DNA from: Sulfuricurvum sp.
Lineage (GTDB): Bacteria > Campylobacterota > Campylobacteria > Campylobacterales > Sulfurimonadaceae
Direction: 5' to 3'
NCBI GenBank assembly: GCA_030693335.1
Contig: JAUYAU010000001.1
Coordinates: 201,796 to 265,795 of the forward strand
DNA: 64,000 bases
The number at the start of each line of letters is the position of its first letter. The stretch's first letter is position 1. Position numbers and translations under genes: made by a program. A model generated the notes under the pieces. It was not told where the DNA came from and ran no database searches. It saw nothing but the letters and a program-made list of their open reading frames with translations. Positions 1 to 8,996 of the stretch are shown here, piece by piece.

Positions 1-5
1 TGTGA

Positions 6-1175
6 ATGAAGTCCGTAGTAATCCTTGGTGGCGGTATTGCCGCGATAGAAGCAGCTATTTTTTATCGTAGGGAGGGCTTTAGGGTTGAATTGATCAGTGA
101 ACGGGACTATTTGTTTATTTATCCAATCTCGATTTGGATTCCTGTTGGGACAACACCGTTTGAATATGCCACAATGTCATTGGAAAAGCTGGCGAAACGC
201 CATGACTTTATTTTTACGCATGACAGCGTAATCGACATCAGTGGTTCGCAAAAAAGTATAACACTCAAAGATAGCGGTATACGAAAGGCAGAGCATCTCG
301 TGATCGCATTAGGCTCAGGTAAAATGAAACATATGGGCATAGAGCATACTCTCTCCATTTGTGCAGCACCTGAACAGTCGGTATTGCTGAAAAATCGCAT
401 TGATGATTTGATAGCAAAAGGGAGCGGAAAAATCGCTTTAGGGTTTGGCGGAAACCCCAAGGATAGTAGTGGAGTCCGTGGCGGTCCGGGATTTGAACTA
501 TTGTTTAATCTCCATCATACGTTGGTGAAAAAAGGGGTTCGTGATCGATTTGAACTGACATTTTTTGCTCCGATGCCACAGCCCGGTGCACGTATGGGAG
601 AAAAAGCTCTTGCTATGATGGGGAACATGTTTAAACGTGACCAAATAGCCACAAAGTTCGGCCAAAAAATTAGCGGCTTTACAGCCAATGGCGTTATGTT
701 TGAGGATGAGAGCTTTTTGCAAGCGGATCTCACAATGTTTATTCCTGCAGGCGATGGTCATCCCGTAATCAAATCAAGTGATTTGCCTCAAAATGAAGCA
801 GGATTTATACATATCAATGATTATTGCCAAATTGAAGGAATTGATGGATGGTATGCCATCGGTGATGTTACAGCGTTGCAAGGTCCTGACTGGAAGGCCA
901 AGCAAGGTCACATTGCAGAAGTAATGGCACGCAACAGTGCCCATAACAGTGCAATTTCTTTGGGCTATAAACGTGGTGAGCTAAAGGGGTATCAAGAGCA
1001 TTTGACGATTTTATGTGTTATGGATATGGGCAATGGTGCAGGATTTGTCTATCGAAATGATGTTAAAGCGCTGTTGATTCCAATGCCAATTGTCGGACAT
1101 TGGATGAAAATCGTCTGGGGCTGGTACTATAAATGGTCGAAACTAAAGCTCATCCCTAGAATACTGGGATTATAA
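6..1175 (+). CDS. FAD-dependent oxidoreductase, sulfide:quinone reductase-like
   Basis: A 389-residue flavoprotein of the SQR/NDH-2 superfamily, expected to be a peripheral membrane enzyme passing electrons to quinone. The N-terminal dinucleotide-binding loop VVILGGGIAAIEAA and the later stretch around IHINDYCQIEGIDGWYAIGD (FAD ribose/pyrophosphate site) are clear. Canonical SQR uses three conserved cysteines; I see C119 and C337 (ILCVMDMGNG), but the middle one is replaced in the NPKDSSGVRGGPGFE region, so sulfide may not be the substrate. The start is bounded by an in-frame TGA directly upstream. It converges on the phnA-like gene with a 6-base overlap. Family confidence is high, substrate confidence low. 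Confidence 0.8.
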   Translation: MKSVVILGGGIAAIEAAIFYRREGFRVELISERDYLFIYPISIWIPVGTTPFEYATMSLEKLAKRHDFIFTHDSVIDISGSQKSITLKDSGIRKAEHLVIALGSGKMKHMGIEHTLSICAAPEQSVLLKNRIDDLIAKGSGKIALGFGGNPKDSSGVRGGPGFELLFNLHHTLVKKGVRDRFELTFFAPMPQPGARMGEKALAMMGNMFKRDQIATKFGQKISGFTANGVMFEDESFLQADLTMFIPAGDGHPVIKSSDLPQNEAGFIHINDYCQIEGIDGWYAIGDVTALQGPDWKAKQGHIAEVMARNSAHNSAISLGYKRGELKGYQEHLTILCVMDMGNGAGFVYRNDVKALLIPMPIVGHWMKIVWGWYYKWSKLKLIPRILGL

Positions 1176-1736
1176 AGATTTTTTCATATAAGCGGCGACT
1201 AAGACGATTTGGGTTCCGTTAATTTTCCCCTCGATGAATTTGATATCATCGGTTAGATGGATATTCTTGATAATGGTTCCGCGTTTTGCAGTAAAGCCTG
1301 CACCTTTGACATCCAAGTCTTTAATAAGTGTTACAGTGTCACCTTCTTCTAAAATCGTACCGTTGCTGTCACGGTGAACGATTGCCCCTGTTTCATCCGT
1401 ATCGTTTGCATTTAATTTTTCGCTATCTGCCCATGCTTTGATGTCATCTTCGAGATACATCATGTCCAGCAGCTCTTGATTCCCGAGTGCTTGGAGGAGT
1501 CGGTACGAGATAACTTGTACGGCAGGAGTCTCATTCCACATACTGTCGTTTAGGCAGCGCCAGTGATTGGCATCGAGCTCTTTTGGATTGCGGATCTGTG
1601 TACGGCAGATATCACAAGCATAGACAGATTGTTCTGCACTGCCGTCTCCGATATTTAAAACGTCTAGATTCTCTGTTGAACCGCACAGTTCACACTGATG
1701 GTTACTTCGATTGATTAATATTTGTTGAATACTCAT
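1170..1736 (-). CDS. PhnA/YjdM-family zinc-ribbon protein
   Basis: A 188-residue protein with an N-terminal zinc ribbon (CELC near residue 15 and CDIC near residue 41) and a C-terminal SH3-like PhnA/YjdM domain (GDTVTLIKDLDVKGAG, then the stretch ending in GTQIVLVAAYMKKSL). The family was named from its place near phosphonate genes in E. coli, but its biochemical role is not settled and nothing here suggests phosphonate use. Its ATG shares one base with the acpS stop (TAATG), so it is probably translated as the last gene of a fliL-acpS-phnA transcript. A conserved cytosolic protein of uncertain function. Confidence 0.8.
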   Translation of the reverse strand: MSIQQILINRSNHQCELCGSTENLDVLNIGDGSAEQSVYACDICRTQIRNPKELDANHWRCLNDSMWNETPAVQVISYRLLQALGNQELLDMMYLEDDIKAWADSEKLNANDTDETGAIVHRDSNGTILEEGDTVTLIKDLDVKGAGFTAKRGTIIKNIHLTDDIKFIEGKINGTQIVLVAAYMKKSL

Positions 1737-2098
1737 TATTTTCCTTTATTATCCGATTCGATGGCAACAACGGCGATTGCATAGTCCCCATCATGGGTTA
1801 TGGATATTGAAATGTCTCTGATTTTAAAATAGTCGGATACTTTTTGATTAAGAGCGATTTGAGGAGCTCCTTTTGGAGTTTTGGATATCACAATATCGTG
1901 AAAGCCGCACTCATCTCCTATGCCGCAGCCCAATGCCTTTGCGCATGCTTCTTTGGCTGCCCAAAAACCAGCAGCATTGCGAGGATTTTTGATGAGTGCA
2001 ATTTCGCTTGGAGAGAGAAACTTTTGCAGTCCGCGATCGCCAAAACGTTCTGTAAAACGTTTCATGCGATCAATTTTGATGAGATCGATACCGATCAT
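1736..2098 (-). CDS. acpS: Holo-[acyl-carrier-protein] synthase
   Basis: A 120-residue phosphopantetheinyl transferase that moves 4'-phosphopantetheine from CoA to a serine of acyl carrier protein, activating it for fatty acid synthesis. The family signatures are present: MIGIDLIKIDR at the N-terminus, where the aspartate binds magnesium, and GFWAAKEACAKALG around residue 43 with the glutamate metal ligand. The length is typical. It lies 7 bases after fliL, an order also seen in Campylobacter genomes, and overlaps the phnA-like gene by one base. Confidence 0.93.
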   Translation of the reverse strand: MIGIDLIKIDRMKRFTERFGDRGLQKFLSPSEIALIKNPRNAAGFWAAKEACAKALGCGIGDECGFHDIVISKTPKGAPQIALNQKVSDYFKIRDISISITHDGDYAIAVVAIESDNKGK

Positions 2099-2105
2099 AA
2101 GCAGT

Positions 2106-2678
2106 TTATTGAACTACGAAATCGGTGAAGTAGACGTTTTTAATTTTCCCGTCTTTGACGCGCTGGTTAAGATCGACGATAATCTCTTCTTTGAGTGTTT
2201 CTTTACCTCTAACAGTGGAAACCTCTTCGAGTGATTTACCCGATAGGATACGAATGATGACATCCCGTAAAACGGGTTTCTTAGTTTCAAGTTCAAGAAC
2301 GAGCTCTTCACCTTCGAGTTCGAGGTTCATTGCAACTTTTAAATAACGTCTGCCGCTTTCTGAGAGGAGATTAACGATAAATATATCCAGTGGAAACATG
2401 ATTCCGACTTCTGTTGAAATATTTCCATGACTTCCTCCTGATGGTGTGCGATGCTTGCCCTCGGCAGGTGCTTCTTCGCCGTGCGCGGATGCTTCTTTAT
2501 GTTCTGATGATCCGGCTTCTGCTTCGTGGTTACCCGACATTAATGCAAAAATAACGCCACCTATGACTAAAATAAGTACTAAAACAACAATGATAATAAT
2601 CAGAAGCATATTTCCCGATTTTTTACTTTCTTCGCCTTCAGGGGCTTTTTCTTTGTCTTCGTGTTCTTTTCCAGCCAT
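2106..2678 (-). CDS. fliL: Flagellar basal body-associated protein FliL
   Basis: A 190-residue inner-membrane protein that surrounds the stator at the flagellar motor. A charged cytoplasmic N-terminus is followed by one long hydrophobic segment (about residues 22-48, very rich in I/V/L), a His/Glu/Ala-rich linker and a C-terminal FliL domain (about 85-190) containing FPLDIFIVNLLSESGRRYLK and the closing KIKNVYFTDFVVQ. The stator proteins MotAB are not in the window. It is first in a fliL-acpS-phnA group; its promoter must lie in 2679-2840, which it shares divergently with nadE. Confidence 0.92.
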   Translation of the reverse strand: MAGKEHEDKEKAPEGEESKKSGNMLLIIIIVVLVLILVIGGVIFALMSGNHEAEAGSSEHKEASAHGEEAPAEGKHRTPSGGSHGNISTEVGIMFPLDIFIVNLLSESGRRYLKVAMNLELEGEELVLELETKKPVLRDVIIRILSGKSLEEVSTVRGKETLKEEIIVDLNQRVKDGKIKNVYFTDFVVQ

Positions 2679-2805
2679 TTAGTACTCCTGATTTTAAATA
2701 ATAGTTTAATTGTAGCAAGATAGTGATGAAAAGTTGGAATTGTGTCCAATAATTAAAATAAACTTATCTCTTTGCATTATCATCAACTTAATGAAAAATA
2801 TTAGT

Positions 2806-2811
2806 TATAAT
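2806..2811 (+). promoter_or_regulatory. Probable -10 element upstream of nadE
   Basis: A perfect TATAAT lies 32 bases before the nadE GTG in an AT-rich region. No good -35 box is visible, which is normal for Campylobacterota sigma-70 promoters. Confidence 0.5.
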
Positions 2812-2843
2812 ACAAAACGTTTATAAATTAGCAAGGTTTTGAT

Positions 2844-3644
2844 GTGAGTAGATACGCACTTATCAGTCATTATTTGGAAAACTTTTTAAGCAACGAAGTG
2901 AGAAAAACAGGTATCCAAAAAGTAGTTCTTGGACTTAGCGGCGGCTTGGATTCAGCTGTTGTAGCAGTTCTGGCCCAAAGAGTTTTTGGTGATGCATTGC
3001 TGTGTGTAAAGCTTCCTTCGCATTATTCATCTCAAAATAGCATTGACGATGCAGATGCTTTGTGTGAGAAATTCGGTATTCGCAGTGAAACTATCAGTAT
3101 AGAACCATTGTTAAGAGCGTGTGAAACGAATGAAATGTCACCTTTGAGAATTGGTAATTTTTCGGCACGTTTACGTATGACAACTCTTTTTGATGTATCC
3201 GCACGTGAGGGTGCTTTGGTTTTGGGAACAAGTAATAAAAGTGAACTGATGCTGGGATACGGAACACTGTACGGCGATTTGGCCAGCGCTATCAATCCGA
3301 TCGGGGATTTGTATAAAACAGAAGTGTTTGAATTGGCACGCTATTTGGAAGTAAATGATTCTATCATTTCCAAGCCTCCTTCAGCAGACCTGTGGGCAGG
3401 GCAGAGTGATGAATCAGAAATTGGCTATGCGTATGCTGATTTGGATCGTGTTTTAAAAGGGTATGTGGAATTACGTCATACCAAGGAAGAATTAATAAGT
3501 GCAGGTGAAGATCCGCAATTGGTGAATATGATTGTTGAACGAATTTATAAAAATCAATTCAAGCGTAAGATGCCGATTATCGCAAAATTGACATCACGAA
3601 CGATCAATCATGATTTTAATTATCCTAGAGATATAACTTTATAA
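2844..3644 (+). CDS. nadE: NAD+ synthase
   Basis: A 266-residue synthetase that amidates nicotinic acid adenine dinucleotide to NAD+ in the last step of NAD synthesis. The pyrophosphate-binding loop SGGLDS is at residues 32-37, and LGTSNKSELMLGYGTLYGD and the lysine- and proline-rich KPPSADLWAGQ segments are typical. There is no nitrilase domain, so it should use ammonia or an external amide donor. Translation starts at GTG 2844: the ATG two bases earlier runs straight into TGA, and AAGG lies 7 bases upstream of the GTG. It heads a plus-strand run through thrC. Confidence 0.93.
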   Translation: MSRYALISHYLENFLSNEVRKTGIQKVVLGLSGGLDSAVVAVLAQRVFGDALLCVKLPSHYSSQNSIDDADALCEKFGIRSETISIEPLLRACETNEMSPLRIGNFSARLRMTTLFDVSAREGALVLGTSNKSELMLGYGTLYGDLASAINPIGDLYKTEVFELARYLEVNDSIISKPPSADLWAGQSDESEIGYAYADLDRVLKGYVELRHTKEELISAGEDPQLVNMIVERIYKNQFKRKMPIIAKLTSRTINHDFNYPRDITL

Positions 3645-3654
3645 GGAGAATCCT

Positions 3655-4773
3655 ATGAGCATTCCATTTTATCGGGTCGACGTCGGCGGTGATGAGCGTG
3701 AAAAAATTGATGAAGTGTTGGACGGTGAAGCACCTGAAATTGTTCAGGACTTAGAGTCTGCATTTGAATCTTATATTGGTGCAACGTATGCCCTTGCAAC
3801 ATCTCATGGGACCAGTGCACTTCATTTGGCGATGTTGGCGATTGATTTGAAGCGCGGGGATAAAGTGCTGTGTTCGATTAATGCATTTCCCTCAATTCCT
3901 GAGGTTGTTCGACATTTTGATGCGGAACCGACATTTATCGATATTGATCCTGACAGTTATGCAATTGATTTGGATAAGCTGGAGAGCTATTTATCCATTA
4001 ATAAATCTAAAAAACTTAAAGCGGTCATCGTCTCCCATTCTGCAGGTCAAAGTATTGATCTTGATCGTTTGTATGAAATCGCAAAAACCTACGATGTTAA
4101 AGTTGTTGAAGATGCATCCGATGCATTAGGGGCAACGTATAAAGGGCAAAAGATTGGCTCTACAGGTGCGGATATCACCTGTTTTGATTTTAGCCCACAC
4201 TTGCGCCGCAATGTTTGTAACGGCGGAATGTTGGTGAGTGACGATGAAGATATTATTGAACGGGCAAAATTGTTGCGTTATCACGCACTGACTGTTGATG
4301 ATGATGCGCTTGGGTATGTTTATGATGTTACCAACATTGGGAGTGAGTATACGATGAGTCCTCTTGATGCTGCGACGATCTTTGTACAGCTTGAAAAACA
4401 AGACGAGATTATTGAACGTCAAAAAGAGATTGCAGAAATTTTCAATGAGAGACTGGCAGAGGCTCCCCACGTTACGCTTCCCGTTGTCACGCAAGATCAT
4501 GCCTATTCGCTTTATATCCTGAAAATCGATAAAAACAGAGACTCATTTGCACGTGAACTTTCTGTTCTTGGGATCGAAACGGGTTTGCATTACATTCCAT
4601 TGCATTTGATGAGTTACTATAAATCAAAATACTCATTACGCATTAATGATTTTCCGGTTGCTTTGCGCAATTACAGTCAAGTGCTGTCAATACCTAATTA
4701 TGCGGCATTAACGGATGATGAAGTCAATGAAATCTGTGATGCAATTTTAGAAGTGGCTTCAACGCGGGTTTGA
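3655..4773 (+). CDS. DegT/DnrJ/EryC1/StrS-fold protein lacking the catalytic lysine
   Basis: A 372-residue protein with the fold of sugar aminotransferases: TSHGTSALHLAMLA near residue 50, VVEDASDALGATYKG near 148 (PLP-binding aspartate) and a C-terminal small domain. Where active members have a lysine in an FHPxKxxTTGEGG motif, this one reads FDFSPHLRRNVCNGGM (about residues 177-192) with no lysine at all. It therefore cannot form the usual PLP aldimine there. It may act as a dehydratase-like enzyme, in the way ColD carries histidine at this place, or have lost catalysis. AAGGAG precedes the ATG; its stop overlaps the lpxK start by 4 bases, suggesting a lipopolysaccharide-related role. Confidence 0.75.
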   Translation: MSIPFYRVDVGGDEREKIDEVLDGEAPEIVQDLESAFESYIGATYALATSHGTSALHLAMLAIDLKRGDKVLCSINAFPSIPEVVRHFDAEPTFIDIDPDSYAIDLDKLESYLSINKSKKLKAVIVSHSAGQSIDLDRLYEIAKTYDVKVVEDASDALGATYKGQKIGSTGADITCFDFSPHLRRNVCNGGMLVSDDEDIIERAKLLRYHALTVDDDALGYVYDVTNIGSEYTMSPLDAATIFVQLEKQDEIIERQKEIAEIFNERLAEAPHVTLPVVTQDHAYSLYILKIDKNRDSFARELSVLGIETGLHYIPLHLMSYYKSKYSLRINDFPVALRNYSQVLSIPNYAALTDDEVNEICDAILEVASTRV

Positions 4774-5684
4774 AACAGCTAGTTACCTTCTGGGTAGAGG
4801 GGTATTTTTACAATCCCTCTCCTTTTCAAAAATTTCTTTCCCTTCTCTTGTACCCATTGAGTCTTCTTTATTGTTTTACAGCATGGCTGCGTTATTTGTC
4901 CAGCACCCCTAAATATTATGGCATTGCGGTTGTAAGCGTCGGTAATCTGACCGTAGGCGGGAGCGGTAAGACCCCTTTGGTGAGTGCGTTATCCGTTCAT
5001 TTTAAAAAGCCGGCCATTGTCTTGCGCGGTTATGGTAGAGCGAGCCAAGGGTTAATTGTTGTGAGAGATGAGCGCGGTATTGTGTGTGATGTCTCTCAAA
5101 GCGGCGATGAAGCAATGTTGTATGCACAAAATCTTCCTCACGCCGTGGTGATCGTGAGTGAAAAGCGTGATTCAGCCATTGAAATGGCAAAATCTTTTGG
5201 GTGCGAAGTTGTTTTTCTCGATGACGGTTATGGGAAACACTCGATTGAAAAACTGGATTTAGTGATCAGTGTTCAGACACCAAATTCCTTTTGTCTTCCC
5301 AGCGGACCGTACCGTGAGCGTTTGTGGAGGAAAAAAAAGGTGGTTATGGTGGATGAAAATCGTTCTTTTTTTCGTCACGTTCGTGTAGAAAATCCAACGC
5401 AAAAAATGGTGCTGGTCACAGCCATCGCACGTCCGCAACGGCTTGACCCCTATTTACCGAAGGTAGTGGATAAAATTTATTTTGAAGATCACCATTTTTA
5501 TACAAAAGAAGAGCTTGAAGCAATTTTGAGAGAAACGGGGGCTGAGAGTTTGCTCGTTACTCAGAAAGACTTTGTTAAAATAGCGGCTTTTAATCTGCCA
5601 ATATCGTTACTGGCATTGGATCTAGAGTTGAATCGGGAATTAATTGAGACCGTAAGGGAGTATGTAGATGCAAAAGAAGATTGA
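4770..5684 (+). CDS. lpxK: Tetraacyldisaccharide 4'-kinase
   Basis: A 304-residue inner-membrane-associated kinase that phosphorylates the 4' position of the lipid A disaccharide. The hydrophobic N-terminus (about residues 20-42) fits the membrane anchor. The P-loop VGNLTVGGSGKTP is at residues 57-69 and the conserved aspartates are in FLDDGYGKH near 150. It starts at TTG 4770, inside the stop of the preceding gene, so it is probably coupled. The last 17 bases overlap argB. Together with lpxB at 20.2 kb it covers two neighbouring steps of lipid A assembly. Confidence 0.92.
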   Translation: MKQLVTFWVEGYFYNPSPFQKFLSLLLYPLSLLYCFTAWLRYLSSTPKYYGIAVVSVGNLTVGGSGKTPLVSALSVHFKKPAIVLRGYGRASQGLIVVRDERGIVCDVSQSGDEAMLYAQNLPHAVVIVSEKRDSAIEMAKSFGCEVVFLDDGYGKHSIEKLDLVISVQTPNSFCLPSGPYRERLWRKKKVVMVDENRSFFRHVRVENPTQKMVLVTAIARPQRLDPYLPKVVDKIYFEDHHFYTKEELEAILRETGAESLLVTQKDFVKIAAFNLPISLLALDLELNRELIETVREYVDAKED

Positions 5685-6519
5685 AACCGTTCGAACACTG
5701 ATGGACGCAATGCCGTTTATTAAAGAGTTTCGTGATGAAATTATTGTTATTAAGTACGGCGGTTCAGCACAAAGTTCAGATGAACTTAAAGCAAAATTTG
5801 CACAAGACATTGTATTGTTACACCTTGTCGGTATAAAAGTAGTCATTGTGCATGGCGGTGGGAGTCGTATCAGTCAACTTTTAGAGGATTTGAAGATACC
5901 GACAGAGTTTATTGATGGAGAGCGTGTCAGTACACCTGAGGTTATGCGCATTGTCGAAATGGTTCTAAGCGGCGAGATTAACAAAGAAATTACCTCGCTT
6001 CTCAACTCATACGGAGCAAAAGCCATTGGAATCAGTGGTAAAGATGCCCATTTTCTCAAAGCCAAACCAAAAGATGCCATTAAATTTGGTCTTACAGGCC
6101 GCGTAGAGAGTGTCAAAGCCGATGTGATCCATAATCTATTGCGTGAGGGATTTATCCCCGTTATCGCTCCTATCGGTGCGGATGAGACAATCGGGCATCC
6201 AGGCTACAATATCAATGCCGATTTGGCAGCCTCTGCCATCGCGGGGGCGATTGGTGCATGCAAAGTCATCTTTATGACCGATACTCCAGGGGTACTCAAT
6301 AATGAAAAAGAGCTTCTCTCAACTCTCAGTGAAGAGCAAGTTGAAGCACTCAAGGCAAACGGAACGATTCATGGAGGCATGGTACCCAAAGTCGATGCGT
6401 GTTTGGAAGCCGTAGATGGTGGTGTGTTAAAATCCCATATTATTGATGGACGAATTGACCATGCTATCTTGCTTGAGATCTTTACCTCCGATGGTGTCGG
6501 GACTCAGATCACCCTCTAA
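5668..6519 (+). CDS. argB: Acetylglutamate kinase
   Basis: A 283-residue amino-acid kinase that phosphorylates N-acetylglutamate in arginine synthesis. Visible family motifs are VIKYGGSAQ (ATP binding), IVHGGGSRIS (substrate glycine loop), NINADLAASAIA and FMTDTPGVLN, with the terminal KVDACLEAV lysine segment. The length is standard. The start codon ATG at 5668 is inside lpxK, with a GGGAG ribosome site (TAAGGGAGTATGTAG) just ahead. It is embedded in the nadE-lpxK-thrC run. Confidence 0.95.
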   Translation: MQKKIETVRTLMDAMPFIKEFRDEIIVIKYGGSAQSSDELKAKFAQDIVLLHLVGIKVVIVHGGGSRISQLLEDLKIPTEFIDGERVSTPEVMRIVEMVLSGEINKEITSLLNSYGAKAIGISGKDAHFLKAKPKDAIKFGLTGRVESVKADVIHNLLREGFIPVIAPIGADETIGHPGYNINADLAASAIAGAIGACKVIFMTDTPGVLNNEKELLSTLSEEQVEALKANGTIHGGMVPKVDACLEAVDGGVLKSHIIDGRIDHAILLEIFTSDGVGTQITL

Positions 6520-6542
6520 GCCATGACTTGGAGGGTCTTGGT

Positions 6543-6548
6543 TATAAT
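6543..6548 (+). promoter_or_regulatory. Probable -10 element for thrC
   Basis: A TATAAT sits in the 56-base gap between argB and the thrC ATG, 28 bases before the start codon. It suggests that thrC can be transcribed apart from the upstream genes, with a short leader. Confidence 0.4.
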
Positions 6549-6575
6549 GGCAAAAATATTTACAAAAGTAGTATC

Positions 6576-8045
6576 ATGAAATTTATTGAAACACGCGGAA
6601 ATGATGGAATCAATCCCCTGGAAACAACTTTTTCAGAAGCAATTTTAAGTCCTATTGCTTCTTTTGGCGGATTGTATGTTCCCCAAGAGCTTCCTGCTTT
6701 GGGTGAGACTTTTTTAAGTAAACATTTGAATTCCAGCTATAAAGAACTGGCATCGGATCTTCTGGCAACGTTGGATATTGATATTGAACCTTCGGTTATT
6801 CGTGAAGCGTTGTCTCTGTACGATAAATTTGATGATCCCTCAAACCCTGTCCCTGTCGTAAAAGTACGGGATGATCTGTATGTGAGTGAACTGTATCATG
6901 GACCGACCCGTGCGTTTAAAGACATGGCGTTACAACCGTTTGGTGTGGTGCTCTCTTCTTTGGCACAAAAGCGTTCCCAAAAGTATTTGATACTGGCGGC
7001 TACGAGCGGTGATACGGGTCCTGCCGCACTTGAAACGTTTAAAAATCGTCCCAATGTTCGTGTAGTATGTCTCTATCCGGATGGCGGGACATCGGACGTT
7101 CAGCGTCTTCAGATGGTTACAGAAGATGCACCTAATCTCAAAGTCATAGGGATTCACGGTGATTTTGACGATGCGCAAAGTGCGCTTAAGCGTTTGTTGA
7201 GTTCTGAAAGTTTTAATGCAGCGTTAAAATCTAAGAACATTGAACTCTCAGCAGCCAATTCGGTCAACTTTGGACGAATAATCTTTCAGACCATTTATCA
7301 TATTCACAGCTATTTGGAACTGGTACGCCAAAATGCGATCACGATGGGCGAAAAAATTTATTTAGACGTTCCAAGCGGAAATTTTGGTAATGCACTGGGT
7401 GGTTATTATGCAACTAAAATGGGGCTTCCTGTTGAAAAAATTATTATTGCTTCGAATGAAAACAATGTACTTACGCGTCTTATTAATACAGGACGTTATG
7501 ATCTTCGCGGTGAAAAAGTAGTCCCTACGACGTCGCCTGCAATGGACATCTTGATTTCCAGTAACGTAGAACGTATTTTGTTTGACTTTTTTGGAGCGGC
7601 GCGTACAAAAGAGCTTATGCAATCGTTGGAGAGCAGCCGTTATTATGCTCTTACGGATGATGAGACGATGAAATTGCAAGCGTTGTTCTCGGCAGATTAT
7701 TGTAACGGTGCCGAGGGAAAAGGCTATATCAAAGAGGCGTATGATTCCGGATACCTGATGGATCCGCATACGGCTACGTGTTTTAAAGCCTACGACTGTT
7801 GTGCAACAAAGCCGCTTAAAACCATTGTCTATTCAACCGCAGAGTGGACAAAGTTTTCACCGACGATCGCTAATGCATTGACAGGGGAAAATGATGCAAA
7901 CGATATTGATGCACTCAAATCAATTGCACACACTGCAAATATCGCAATACCATCTGTTATCCAAGAGCTTTTTAGCAAGTCAGTCGTGCAAGATACGGTT
8001 ATTGATAAAGAGAACATAGAAGCAGAAATACTTAAATTTCTTTAA
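6576..8045 (+). CDS. thrC: Threonine synthase
   Basis: A 489-residue PLP enzyme that converts O-phosphohomoserine to threonine. The N-terminus MKFIETRGNDG is typical of the longer bacterial/fungal-type family. The PLP lysine is in HGPTRAFKDMALQ (K115), the phosphate loop is TSGDTGPAALE, and VPSGNFGNALGGYYA follows. An upstream in-frame TTG at 6528 would add 16 residues that match nothing in the family and would include the TATAAT, so ATG 6576 is preferred. It converges with the HDOD gene with a 4-base gap. Confidence 0.95.
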   Translation: MKFIETRGNDGINPLETTFSEAILSPIASFGGLYVPQELPALGETFLSKHLNSSYKELASDLLATLDIDIEPSVIREALSLYDKFDDPSNPVPVVKVRDDLYVSELYHGPTRAFKDMALQPFGVVLSSLAQKRSQKYLILAATSGDTGPAALETFKNRPNVRVVCLYPDGGTSDVQRLQMVTEDAPNLKVIGIHGDFDDAQSALKRLLSSESFNAALKSKNIELSAANSVNFGRIIFQTIYHIHSYLELVRQNAITMGEKIYLDVPSGNFGNALGGYYATKMGLPVEKIIIASNENNVLTRLINTGRYDLRGEKVVPTTSPAMDILISSNVERILFDFFGAARTKELMQSLESSRYYALTDDETMKLQALFSADYCNGAEGKGYIKEAYDSGYLMDPHTATCFKAYDCCATKPLKTIVYSTAEWTKFSPTIANALTGENDANDIDALKSIAHTANIAIPSVIQELFSKSVVQDTVIDKENIEAEILKFL

Positions 8046-8049
8046 ACGG

Positions 8050-8850
8050 TTAAGTTGCTTTTTCCACAGCAACCCTAAATTTTTCTAAATCCAAGCCATA
8101 TTCTTCAACCAGCGTGAGGGCTTCTTTCAAGCCCTCTTCAGTAATTACACCGTTATAGGGAAGAACAGTGTGTATGCAGTGTAAGATCTGAGCATATAGA
8201 CGATCTTTTGCGGGAGCATTCACTGGGTTGTCACAATAGCGCAGGGTATTAACAAGTCGTTCTTCCATAGACCAATGCTCAAAGACTTCAGCGGTTAGCT
8301 CAACAGCAGTAATTGAGCAAAACATGTGTTCTGCTTTTTTGTAATCAGAGTCTTCTTGTATTGCGTTTTTAAACTCCATACTTTTGTTTTCATGAATCAG
8401 GTATTGGGTAATAAGAACCTCTCCTAGGTTGGAAAGAAAAGTTGCAGGAGAAAGAATATTGAACAGTCTTGGCATGGATTCAAAATACCAATTTGTGGCA
8501 AAAGTATGATGTTTGAATGCAGATAAAGAAAATTTTTCTGGCGTCATATCATAGGGCTCAAGTGTAAAAGAAAAGTTTTTTCTAACATAAACAGCCAGTA
8601 CAAAACCGCGTATCGTACCAAGGCCAAAGAGCGATACAGCAGCATCAAGACTGGTTATTTTTTTACTGATACCGTATAATGGAGAATTTGCTGCTTTTAA
8701 AATCTCTGATGTCAAAACAGGGTCTTTCTCCAGCATTTGCGAAACTTGTCTATAGGATACATTCGGATCTTTCGCATAGGCTTCGATTTTCAAAACGGAT
8801 TCAGGAAGGGGAGGAATATTGTTGATAATCTGTTTAAAAAAATCTTGCAT
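8050..8850 (-). CDS. HDOD domain protein
   Basis: A 266-residue protein consisting almost wholly of an HDOD domain, a non-hydrolytic relative of HD phosphohydrolases used in bacterial signalling. The N-terminus NNIPPLPESVLKIEAYAKDP, the helix VSQMLEKDPVLTSEILKAAN and SPLYGISKKITSLDAAVSLFG are family hallmarks. No extra domain is attached. It is divergent from a histidine kinase/EAL-protein operon with 146 bases between starts, so a link to that signalling system is possible but only inferred. Confidence 0.85.
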   Translation of the reverse strand: MQDFFKQIINNIPPLPESVLKIEAYAKDPNVSYRQVSQMLEKDPVLTSEILKAANSPLYGISKKITSLDAAVSLFGLGTIRGFVLAVYVRKNFSFTLEPYDMTPEKFSLSAFKHHTFATNWYFESMPRLFNILSPATFLSNLGEVLITQYLIHENKSMEFKNAIQEDSDYKKAEHMFCSITAVELTAEVFEHWSMEERLVNTLRYCDNPVNAPAKDRLYAQILHCIHTVLPYNGVITEEGLKEALTLVEEYGLDLEKFRVAVEKAT

Positions 8851-8996
8851 ATTCTTCCTTCCTAAATAATTTTTTTATTATACCAATTATTATCAGATTA
8901 ATTAAACTAATAATACAATAAAATATTCTTCTAATTAATAAACTTATATCTGTGCTACAATTTAGTTTCTTCAAGATAACGTGAAAGGTATTTTTG

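Noticed and set aside
6528-6575. Upstream TTG start of thrC adding 16 residues.
   Set aside because: The extension does not match the threonine synthase family and contains a TATAAT; MKFIETRGNDG is the usual N-terminus.
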